A DNA stretch of 6,617 bases from Candidatus Elarobacter sp. (GTDB lineage: Bacteria; Vulcanimicrobiota; Vulcanimicrobiia; Vulcanimicrobiales; Vulcanimicrobiaceae). The stretch spans positions 1-6,617 of the forward strand of contig JASLGJ010000555.1 in NCBI GenBank assembly GCA_030150085.1, given 5' to 3'. Positions 1 through 5,149 of the stretch are shown piece after piece. Every line of letters starts with the position of its first letter. The first letter of the stretch is position 1. The notes under the pieces are model-generated. The model did no database searches, was not told where the DNA came from, and saw nothing but the letters and a program-made list of their open reading frames with translations. Made by a program: the position numbers and the translations under genes.

Positions 1-115
1 GAAACACATAAATGAGCCTTCAAATCCCGTCAGCAAATCCTATGTGAGATTGATAAACATGTCCATGTTCCACTTACGGCACCTGCGTGACCCCGAAACT
101 CAAACTGACCATGAC
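1..115. other. AT-rich foreign segment, possible end of an insertion element
   Basis: This stretch is much richer in A+T than anything else in the window and joins abruptly to a GC-rich DUF2239 coding sequence at about 113-118. Read on the minus strand, the foreign part begins near TGGTCAGTTTGAGTTTCGG. The TG start and the position inside a conserved gene fit the terminus of an insertion sequence; an IS21-type end is one possibility. No transposase is visible in so short a piece, so the family cannot be assigned. Because it lies at the very edge of the window, an assembly break or chimera at a repeated element is an equally good explanation. Confidence 0.35.
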
Positions 116-470
116 CGGGCTGCGCGTTCAGCCAATCCCAGTGGCGCGGAAGCAGGGTCACCTCACGGGCGACCACGCCGAGCTTGGGCCGGCCGCGCCC
201 GCGCGGCCCGCCCGGAGCGACGGACGACGCCGACAGGGCGGCCGGTGAGAGGCGCGCCGCGACGTCGGCCTCGCTGCCGCGGGTGTCGATGTCGATCACG
301 CGGCCGGTGCCGTCGTCGAAGACCAAGAGCGGGCCGGCCGCGCCGGCATCGAGCGCGCGCTTGACCGCGACGGCCACCTCGCGCAGCGGGCCGGCGGCGA
401 GACGGCGGTCGCCGTCGAAGGCGGTGCAGCGGTCGTGGGCGACGTTCGGGGTCTCGGCGGCGGTGTCCAT
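30..470 (-). pseudogene. DUF2239 family protein, 3' end replaced (truncated)
   Basis: The first ~119 residues read as a DUF2239 protein: TAFDGDRRLAAGPL near residues 16-29, LLVFDDGTGRVIDIDTRG at 48-65, then GRGRPKLGVVAREVTLLPRHW at 91-111 and DWLNAQPG. Family members normally continue with a helical, Ala/Arg-rich C-terminus (a GAS-x-ALR-x-LV-x-EA type sequence). Here the frame instead runs into an unrelated tail, residues 120-146, encoded by AT-rich DNA, and stops at 30-32. The family function is unknown. ATG 470 is preferred because family similarity begins close to it and a good promoter lies just upstream. The -10 box ends 9 nt before the ATG, so the transcript would be leaderless or nearly so. 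Truncation by insertion is the simplest reading; a chimeric contig end is the alternative. Confidence 0.8.
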
Positions 471-479
471 GACCGCCTA

Positions 480-509
480 TTTATACCAGGGTGAAATTAC
501 TTCCGTCAA
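480..509 (-). promoter_or_regulatory. Sigma70-type promoter of the DUF2239 gene
   Basis: On the minus strand there is a TTGACG -35 box (504-509) and a TATAAA -10 box (480-485), 18 nt apart. The -10 box ends 9 nt before the ATG at 470, so transcription would begin almost on the start codon. The -10 box is part of the inner palindrome-like repeat described separately, so a bound regulator would directly occlude it. Confidence 0.6.
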
Positions 510-520
510 TATCACCCGGG

Positions 521-526
521 TATAAA
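521..526 (+). promoter_or_regulatory. Candidate -10 box for the plus-strand GAF-PP2C operon
   Basis: TATAAA on the plus strand mirrors the DUF2239 -10 box on the other side of the operator-like repeat. At the matching spacing (497-502) the -35 region is TTACTT, which is poor, so this would be a weak or activator-dependent promoter. Transcription would start near 533 and give a leader of roughly 195 nt before the proposed CTG start. Confidence 0.3.
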
Positions 527-544
527 TTTCCGGGAAACCTCGCG

Positions 545-609
545 CTACGGCTGCGGACCCGCAGTGGCTAAGCCGTAGGGATTGGGGCGACCCCTGCGGC
601 GGCGCCGCA
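545..609 (+). promoter_or_regulatory. Structured 5' leader with three consecutive stem-loops
   Basis: Three hairpins follow one another. First, CTACGG (545-550) pairs with CCGTAG (573-578), enclosing CTGCG/CGCAG (551-555 with 560-564) and leaving 565-572 unpaired on the 3' side. Second, GGGG-CGA-CCCC (584-594). Third, TGCGGC-GGC-GCCGCA (595-609). Such an ordered set just downstream of a promoter looks like a structured mRNA leader. I compared it by eye with glycine, SAH, TPP, cyclic-di-GMP and cobalamin riboswitch hallmarks and found no convincing match. GC-rich DNA forms hairpins easily, so the regulatory role is inference. Confidence 0.35.
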
Positions 610-628
610 CGAACGAACCGAGGAGAGC

Positions 629-697
629 ATGCCGCGGCCGAGGGCGTCGGGGTTTAGAAGACGGTACGGCGGGGACGTATTGGGGCAAAAAGCCTGA
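629..697 (+). CDS. Possible 22-codon leader ORF (uncertain)
   Basis: An ATG at 629 follows AGGAG (621-625) with a short 3-nt gap and reads MPRPRASGFRRRYGGDVLGQ plus two residues to a TGA at 695-697. That stop lies in the 5' arm of the hairpin that precedes the GGAGG site of the next gene, so ribosomes finishing here could alter that hairpin. It is very short and Arg-rich, has no recognisable family, and could be chance. It is listed only because of its ribosome binding site and its position. Confidence 0.18.
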   Translation: MPRPRASGFRRRYGGDVLGQKA

Positions 698-721
698 GAT
701 TTTCGAAATCTCGGCTGGAGG
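691..721 (+). promoter_or_regulatory. Hairpin abutting the GGAGG ribosome binding site
   Basis: AGCC-(T)-GAGATTT (691-702), loop TCG, then AAATCTC-GGCT (706-716) gives an 11-bp stem with one bulged T. The next five bases, 717-721, are GGAGG, a strong Shine-Dalgarno sequence. Seven bases further on is an in-frame CTG at 729. The site supports translation starting at 729, and the adjoining hairpin could tune ribosome access. There is no T-run after the stem, so it is not a typical intrinsic terminator. Confidence 0.45.
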
Positions 722-728
722 ATTCGTT

Positions 729-2258
729 CTGGACGCGCGCATCACGTCGCTCCGCCAGGAGCCGGTACGGCTGCGTTCGTCGCCGGCACTGGCTATTGCC
801 CCGGCAAGCGAGTATGGTGCCACGCATTGGGCGGCGCTGGACCGGCTGTGCATGCGCGTTTTCCGCTCGCCCGAGCTCGGCCCGACGCTGCAGGCGATCG
901 TCGGCGCGGTCGTCCCGGCATTCGCGCAAGCGGCTTACGTCACGCTGGCCGACCCGCGCGAGGACGAGCGCGGTGCGGTGCCCGCGTCCGCCGCCGAGCC
1001 GGCCGAACTGAGCTTGCCGCTGGTCGCCGACGGGGCGCCCGTCGGCACGCTGCACCTGCGCGGCGCCGACGCCGCGGACGGGCGCTTCCTGCACGCCGTG
1101 GCGGAGCGCTGCGCGCGCGCACTGGCCAACGCCCGCCGCTTCGAGCACGAGCGACACGTCGCGCTGACCTTTCAGAACGCCGCCCTCGTCTCCGAGCTGC
1201 CAAACAGTTCGAGCTATCGCTTCGACGCGCTGTACGAGGCCGGGCGGGCCGAGGCGCTGGTCGGCGGCGACTGGTACGACGCCTTCCGGCTGGCCGACGG
1301 GCGCTTCGTGATCTCGGTCGGGGACGTCGTGGGCTCGGGCCTGCAGGCGGCGATCGCGATGGTCAACGTGCGCCAGACCGTGCGCGGGGTGGCCCAGGTC
1401 CATCCCGACCCGGCGCTCATGCTCGAGGCGGCCGAGCGCACGCTGCGGGCGCAGCACCCCGACCGCTTCGTCACCGCCTTCGTCGGCGTGATCGACCCCG
1501 TCACCCAGCAGTGTGCGTACGCCAGCGCCGGCCATCCCGCGCCCTACTTGCGCCTGCCGGACGGCGCGCTGGTGCAGATCCCCGGCGGCGGCGTGCCGCT
1601 GGGCCTGGACCTCGCCGCGAGCAGCGACGTGCGGCAGTTCGTCTTCGCGCCCGGCTCGATGCTGGTGCTCTACACCGACGGGCTGATCGAAGCCGGCCGC
1701 GACGTGCTCGAAGGCGAGCGGCGGCTGGAGCTGGCGCTTTCCGATCCCGCGCTGCCGCGGCGGGACCGGGTCGCGCAGTACCTCCACGACGCGGTGGTGG
1801 GCGACGCCGCGCGCGACGACGTCGCGATCATGGTGGTCAGCGCCGAGAGCGCGGTTCCGGTCCGGCGCTGGCGCTTCGACCCGCAGTGGCCGGACGCGGC
1901 GGCGCGCGTGCGCGGCGAGCTGCGCACGGCGCTGGAGCAGACCGCGCTGGAGCCCGCGCGCATCCTCGACGCCGAGCTGGTCTTGGCCGAGCTGATCGGC
2001 AACGCGCTGCGCCACGCTCCGGGCACCGTCGAGCTGATCCTCGAAGCGCACGGCGACCGCGCCGTGCTGCACCTGCTCGACAAGGGACCCGGGTTCCAGT
2101 TCAGCCCGCGGCTGCCGTCCGACTTGTACAGCGAGTTCGGGCGCGGCCTGTTCCTCATCGCCTGCTTCGCCACCGAGTTCAGCGTCGAGCGCCGGCCCGG
2201 TGGCGGCAGCCACGCGCGCATCGCATTCGCCACCCGCCCAGGAGAAAGCCCACCATGA
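729..2258 (+). CDS. GAF - PP2C (SpoIIE) phosphatase - HATPase_c regulator
   Basis: Three domains in one chain of about 509 residues (numbered from CTG 729). A degenerate GAF-like sensor spans about 35-145. A PP2C/SpoIIE Ser/Thr phosphatase spans about 160-372: GGDWYD at 179-184, SVGDVVGSG at 196-204, YASAGHP at 264-270, LVLYTDGLIEA at 312-322 and RDDVAI at 362-367, which keep the metal-binding Asp set. An RsbW-type GHKL ATPase spans about 385-500: N-box ELIGNALRHA at 421-430, DKGPGF at 451-456, GRGLFLI at 471-477. By family knowledge, such proteins dephosphorylate anti-anti-sigma factors and phosphorylate or bind them through the kinase part, in partner switching. The start is uncertain. Between a TTG at 582, which lies in a leader hairpin, and the ATG at 852 there is no ATG, GTG or TTG in frame. 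CTG 729 has GGAGG 7 nt upstream. The gene is ATGA-coupled to the next one. Confidence 0.9.
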   Translation: MDARITSLRQEPVRLRSSPALAIAPASEYGATHWAALDRLCMRVFRSPELGPTLQAIVGAVVPAFAQAAYVTLADPREDERGAVPASAAEPAELSLPLVADGAPVGTLHLRGADAADGRFLHAVAERCARALANARRFEHERHVALTFQNAALVSELPNSSSYRFDALYEAGRAEALVGGDWYDAFRLADGRFVISVGDVVGSGLQAAIAMVNVRQTVRGVAQVHPDPALMLEAAERTLRAQHPDRFVTAFVGVIDPVTQQCAYASAGHPAPYLRLPDGALVQIPGGGVPLGLDLAASSDVRQFVFAPGSMLVLYTDGLIEAGRDVLEGERRLELALSDPALPRRDRVAQYLHDAVVGDAARDDVAIMVVSAESAVPVRRWRFDPQWPDAAARVRGELRTALEQTALEPARILDAELVLAELIGNALRHAPGTVELILEAHGDRAVLHLLDKGPGFQFSPRLPSDLYSEFGRGLFLIACFATEFSVERRPGGGSHARIAFATRPGESPP

Positions 2259-2791
2259 CGACCATCGCCACCGACGACCCCAGCGAAGCCGCGCGCCTCG
2301 CCGCGGTGCGCCGCTACGACATCCTCGACACGCCGCCCGACGGCGCGTTCGACCGGGTGACGGCACTCGCCGCCAAGATCTTCGACGTGCCGATCGCGCT
2401 GGTGACGATCGTCGACCACGACCGCATCTGGTTCAAGTCGCGCCACGGCCTGGACAGCGTGGACCAGATCGGCCGCGATCCCGGGCTGTGCGCTTCGGCC
2501 ATCCTGGAAGACCGCCCGTACGTGATCGAAGCGGCACGGAACGACGCGCGCACCTTGGCCAACCCGCTCGTGGCCGGCAAGTTCGGGCTGCAGTTCTACG
2601 CCGCCGCGCCGCTGCGCACGGGCGACGGCCACCGCCTGGGCACGCTGTGCATCATCGACCGCGAGCCGCGCATGTTCTCGCCCCGCCAGGGCGAGGTGCT
2701 GCAAGGACTGGCCGACATCGTGATGGACGAGATGGAGCTGCGCCTCTCGTCGCTGCGCACGCTGCGCGGAGAGCAGGCCGCAACCGGCTAG
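2255..2791 (+). CDS. Stand-alone GAF domain protein
   Basis: This 178-residue protein is almost entirely one GAF domain. Its opening, RLAAVRRYDILDTPPDGAFDR (14-34), is the hallmark of GAF sensors usually found at the N-terminus of histidine kinases and diguanylate cyclases. It continues with PIALVTIVDHDRIWFKS (46-62), DPGLCASAIL (75-84), QFYAAAPLRTGDGHRLGTLC (113-132) and a C-terminal amphipathic helix. No output domain is present, so it probably senses a small ligand or redox state and acts through a partner. The ATG at 2255 overlaps the upstream stop as ATGA, with GGAGA 9 nt upstream, so translation is coupled and the PP2C/HATPase protein is the likely partner. Cys79 is at the position often occupied by Cys in this subgroup. 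The ligand is unknown. Confidence 0.9.
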   Translation: MTTIATDDPSEAARLAAVRRYDILDTPPDGAFDRVTALAAKIFDVPIALVTIVDHDRIWFKSRHGLDSVDQIGRDPGLCASAILEDRPYVIEAARNDARTLANPLVAGKFGLQFYAAAPLRTGDGHRLGTLCIIDREPRMFSPRQGEVLQGLADIVMDEMELRLSSLRTLRGEQAATG

Positions 2792-2810
2792 CCGCGGGAA
2801 GGCGCGGCTA
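2789..2810. terminator. Shared bidirectional hairpin formed by two convergent TAG stops
   Basis: TAGCCGCG (2789-2796), loop GGAAGG, CGCGGCTA (2803-2810) is a perfect 8-bp stem. The stop codon of the plus-strand GAF gene (2789-2791) and that of the minus-strand selenoprotein gene (2808-2810 read in reverse) form its two ends, so each mRNA ends translation at the base of the same hairpin. There is no T-run on either side, so it may stabilise 3' ends or pause polymerase rather than act as a classical intrinsic terminator. Confidence 0.5.
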
Positions 2811-3410
2811 CGGCGGCGGCGCCGCGCGGACGAGGGCTTCGCCGGTTTGGGCGGCGTGGGCGATTTGGTGGTCGAGCTGGAGACCGGCGCCGTCGGCCAG
2901 GCGGGTGAAGTAGTTGAACAGGCCGACGACGTGGATCACCTCGAGCACGGCGTGGTCGTCGAAGCCCAGGCGGCGCAGCGGGGCCCAGTCTTCTTCCACC
3001 ATCCGGGTCGGGGTGGCGCTGAGCTTTTCCGCGACCTCGCAGAGCGCGCGGGTGCGTTCGGGCAGCGACGGCAGCGCGCGCCAGCGCTTGTGCCTGATCG
3101 CCTCGACCAGCTCGGCGTCGGCGGATTCGACACGCAGAAACTCTGCGTGGGACTGCAGTCAATAGTGGCAGTCTTGCGCGGCCGCGGTGACGGCCGCGAT
3201 CATCTCGCGCTCGGCCCGGGTGAGGAACCCCTCGCCGAACATCACCTCGCGGAACAGCTCGCCCATCTTGGGGCCGATCCGCGGGTGCGCCGCGCGCAGG
3301 CGCGACATGCCGGCCACGAAGCCGAAGTCGTAGGGGTTGGGTCTGCCCTGCAGCGCGCGCCGCACGTCGTCCTCGGACGGCAGCGCCACCCAGGCCTCAG
3401 GTGGTTGCAT
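2808..3410 (-). CDS. AhpD/CMD-type peroxidase-related selenoprotein (CxxU, Sec84)
   Basis: Read through one in-frame TGA (3159-3161), this is a 200-residue protein of the AhpD / carboxymuconolactone decarboxylase superfamily, closest in feel to the 'uncharacterized peroxidase-related enzyme' group of about 180-200 residues. Residues 49-80 are the helix before the active site (MGELFREVMFGEGFLTRAER then EMIAAVTAAAQD). The redox motif is C81-H-Y-U84-L-Q-S-H88, where relatives have C-x-x-C-x-x-x-H. Conserved sequence resumes at once after the TGA (HAEFLR, then EDWAPLRRLGFDDHAVLEVIHVVGLFNYFTRLADG). The second half carries no other stop or frameshift. In AhpD the second Cys of the motif is the reactive one, so Sec there fits a thiol-peroxidase or disulfide-reductase role. 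ATG 3410 has no clear Shine-Dalgarno; TATCGT lies 7 nt upstream, so a leaderless start is possible. A TGC/TGT-to-TGA nonsense mutation is the alternative. Confidence 0.85.
3131..3149 (-). promoter_or_regulatory. Candidate bacterial SECIS element
   Basis: On the minus strand, nine bases after the TGA, CACGCAG-AGTTT-CTGCGTG forms a perfect 7-bp stem with a 5-nt loop (or 8 bp with a GTT loop). The loop begins 16 nt after the TGA, and its second base is G. From memory, the published bacterial SECIS model asks for a loop roughly 16-37 nt from the UGA with a G in the first two loop positions; this hairpin satisfies both, although at the short end of the distance range. It is inside the coding frame, as SelB-dependent elements in bacteria are. 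No stop codon lies in it. Confidence 0.65.
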
Positions 3411-3423
3411 GCGGGGGACGATA

Positions 3424-3469
3424 GCGCGCCGAGCCGGCGGCGCCCTTCGGGCGGTCGGCCCCGGCGCGC
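3424..3469 (-). terminator. Long GC-rich hairpin between ligase and selenoprotein genes
   Basis: GCGCGCCG (3424-3431) pairs with CGGCGCGC (3462-3469), enclosing GCCG/CGGC and a CGCCC-TTC-GGGCG tip (plus-strand reading). It fills most of the 66-nt gap between the ligase stop (3477) and the selenoprotein ATG (3410). It could separate the two genes as a terminator or processing site, but it has no T-run. Immediately downstream of it on the minus strand is TATCGT (3423-3418), which fits a TAnnnT -10 box 7 nt before the ATG, so the selenoprotein may have its own leaderless transcript. A -35 box is not visible. Confidence 0.35.
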
Positions 3470-3476
3470 AGGGCCT

Positions 3477-5126
3477 TCAGGCCGGGGCGAGCCCGCGCAG
3501 GCGCTCGGCGATCTTCGACTTGAGCACTTTGCCGTAGCCCGACTTGGGCAGCTCGTCCCAGAACGCGACCGCGGCGGGGCGCTTGTAGCGCGCGAGCTTG
3601 CCGTCGAGGTGGGCCAGGACGTCGGCCTCCGAGCACTCCGCGCCGGGGCGCTTCACCAGCACCGCGACCCCCGCCTCGCCCCACTTCTCGTGCGGCACGC
3701 CGACCACCGCCGCCTCGGCGACCGCGGGGTGGGTGAGCAGCACCTCCTCGATCTCGCGCGGGTAGACGTTCGAGCCGCCCGAGATGTACATGTCGGACGC
3801 GCGCCCGGTGATGTAGACGTAGCCGCGCGCGTCGAGGTAGCCGATGTCGCCGGTGCGGAACCAGCCGTCGCGGAAGGCCTTGGCGTTGGCCTCGGGGTCG
3901 TCGTGGTAGCCGGCGAACACCGCCGGCCCGCGCACGCACAGCTCGCCCGGCTCGCCGGGCGCGCGCCGTTCGCCGTGCTCGCCGAACGCGGCGATCTCCA
4001 TGCCGGTGCGGGCGTGGCCGCAGCTTCCCAGCGGGTAGGCCGGGTCGTCCGCGAGCGTGTGGTCGCGCGGCGGGAGCACGGTGATGTTGCCGGTCACCTC
4101 GCCCAGGCCGAAGTACTGCACCAGCACGCCGCCGAGCTTGCCCAGCGCGACCTTCTGGTCGGCGCGGTACATCGGCGCGCCCGCGTACACCACGTAGCGC
4201 AGCGACGCGTGGTCGCGGCGGTCGGCGGCAGGGTGCTCGACGAGCGCCTTGACGATCGTCGGGACGGCGAACATGTTCGTGACCCGGTGGCGCTCGACGA
4301 GCTGCCAGGCCGCCTCGGGGTCGAACGTGTCGCCCGGCATCAGCACGCTGAGCGCGCCCCGCGCGACCTGGGTGAGGGCGTGGATGCCGGCGCCGTGCGA
4401 GAGCGGGGCGGCGACCAGCGAGGCGTCGGCCTCGGTCGTGCCCGGCATCAGGTCGCACAGGTGGTTGACGACGACGAACGTCATTTGACCGTGGGTCAGC
4501 ATCGCCGCCTTGGGCCGGCCCGTCGTGCCCGAGGTGAAGAAAAACCACAGCGGGTCGTCGTACTCGACCGCAGCCGGTTCGGCCGCCGCCGGCTCGGCGC
4601 GCGCGAGGTCCAGGCCCGCTGCGACGAGATCTTCGTAGCGAATCTCACCGGAACGCTGCTCGCCACGATACGTTTCACCGGAATGGGTTTCGTCGGAACG
4701 GGCGTCTGCGGAGCGGTTTTCGCCGGAACGGTCTTCGCCGACGGCGAGGACGAGCTGCAGCGCGTCGCCCGCGCCTTCGCGCGCCGCGTCCGCGATCTCG
4801 CGGAAGGCGGTGTCGTAGAGCAGCACGCGCGGGCGGCTGGACCGGGCGATGTAGGCGACCTCGGGCGCGGCCAGGCGGTAGTTGGTCGGCACCCAGACCG
4901 CGCCCAGCCGGAACGCGATCCACATGCTCTCGAACACCGCGTTGGAGTTGCGCGCGTGCACGAGGATGCGGTCGCCCTTGCCGACGCCGCGCGCCCGCAG
5001 CGCCGCGACCGCCGTGTCGACCCGCGCTTCGAGCTCGGCCCAGGTCCACGTCCGCTCGCGCCACACCAGCGCCGGGCGCGCGGGGAAGCGGCGCGCGGTC
5101 TGGCTCAGCAGCGTGCCGAGGTTCAT
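3477..5126 (-). CDS. Acyl-CoA ligase (ANL superfamily, AMP-forming)
   Basis: A class I adenylate-forming enzyme of 549 residues that activates a carboxylic acid with ATP and joins it to coenzyme A in the cytosol. Motifs (numbered from ATG 5126): P-loop FFTSGTTGRPKA at 195-207, LSHGAGIHALTQ at 242-253, QYFGLGEVTGNI at 337-348 in place of the usual YG-x-TE region, WFRTGDIGYLD at 422-432 with the adenylate-binding Asp, hinge region GRASDMYISGGSNVYPREIE at 441-460, and the C-terminal GKVLKSK with the catalytic Lys at about 533. The substrate is not readable from sequence; fatty, aromatic or alicyclic acids are all possible. Start: ATG 5126 has GGAG 4 nt upstream and matches where relatives begin. 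A GTG at 5153 would overlap the thiolase stop as GTGA and add nine residues. An odd seven-unit repeat lies at residues 130-164. Confidence 0.93.
   Translation of the reverse strand: MNLGTLLSQTARRFPARPALVWRERTWTWAELEARVDTAVAALRARGVGKGDRILVHARNSNAVFESMWIAFRLGAVWVPTNYRLAAPEVAYIARSSRPRVLLYDTAFREIADAAREGAGDALQLVLAVGEDRSGENRSADARSDETHSGETYRGEQRSGEIRYEDLVAAGLDLARAEPAAAEPAAVEYDDPLWFFFTSGTTGRPKAAMLTHGQMTFVVVNHLCDLMPGTTEADASLVAAPLSHGAGIHALTQVARGALSVLMPGDTFDPEAAWQLVERHRVTNMFAVPTIVKALVEHPAADRRDHASLRYVVYAGAPMYRADQKVALGKLGGVLVQYFGLGEVTGNITVLPPRDHTLADDPAYPLGSCGHARTGMEIAAFGEHGERRAPGEPGELCVRGPAVFAGYHDDPEANAKAFRDGWFRTGDIGYLDARGYVYITGRASDMYISGGSNVYPREIEEVLLTHPAVAEAAVVGVPHEKWGEAGVAVLVKRPGAECSEADVLAHLDGKLARYKRPAAVAFWDELPKSGYGKVLKSKIAERLRGLAPA
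4635..4739 (-). repeat. Seven tandem 15-bp units encoding GE-x-R-S-like pentapeptides
   Basis: Inside the ligase gene, 105 bases read as seven in-frame 5-residue units: GEDRS, GENRS, ADARS, DETHS, GETYR, GEQRS, GEIRY. The DNA units share a core like TTCGCCGGAACGG (plus strand) every 15 bases. The array lies between the N-terminal subdomain and the P-loop, just before the conserved EDLVAAG, where most ligases have a short surface loop. It preserves the frame, so it is a hydrophilic linker expansion. Its unit divergence suggests an old array rather than a recent slippage event. It is not the A(D/N)Lxx pentapeptide-repeat fold. Confidence 0.8.
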
Positions 5127-5149
5127 CACGCTCCGCGTCGCGGGCAGCG

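Larger units (their letters stand above)
479..530. promoter_or_regulatory. Operator-like divergent repeat, TATACC(A/C)GGGTGA
   Basis: Two copies of a 20-base element face away from each other. The plus-strand copy (479-498) begins ATTTATACCAGGGTGA. The copy on the minus strand (reading from 527 down to 508) begins ATTTATACCCGGGTGA. They match at 18 of 20 positions. Each carries a near-palindromic ACC(A/C)GGGT core, so each may itself be a dimer site. One copy covers the -10 box of the DUF2239 promoter and the other carries a TATAAA facing the plus-strand genes. This is the layout of an operator controlling a divergent promoter pair. The regulator is not in the window, and I do not recognise the motif with certainty. 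Confidence 0.55.

Noticed and set aside
600..660. Glycine or SAH riboswitch suggested by CCGAGGAGAGC
   Set aside because: Only this short string resembles those classes; the required partner segments and helices are missing.
582..728. TTG start at 582 for the GAF-PP2C gene
   Set aside because: No usable Shine-Dalgarno, the codon lies beside and within leader hairpins, and the added 49 residues are Arg-rich without family similarity.
654..2366. 570-codon minus-strand open frame opposite the GAF-PP2C gene
   Set aside because: Antisense to a gene with all PP2C and HATPase motifs; Arg/Gln/Ala-rich with no recognisable domain.
3159..3161. Reading the TGA as a simple nonsense mutation splitting a pseudogene
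   Set aside because: The stop is exactly at the redox Cys, the downstream half is intact and conserved, and a SECIS-like hairpin follows; kept only as the alternative hypothesis.
2936..3162. Minus-strand open frames in other phases (2788-3162, 2936-3133) as separate genes
   Set aside because: They are out of phase with the conserved AhpD-like sequence and have no motifs; the read-through frame explains the region.
4635..4739. CRISPR-like array or pentapeptide-repeat (Mfp) fold
   Set aside because: Units are 15 bp without spacers and lie in frame within the ligase; the pentapeptides lack the A(D/N)Lxx pattern.
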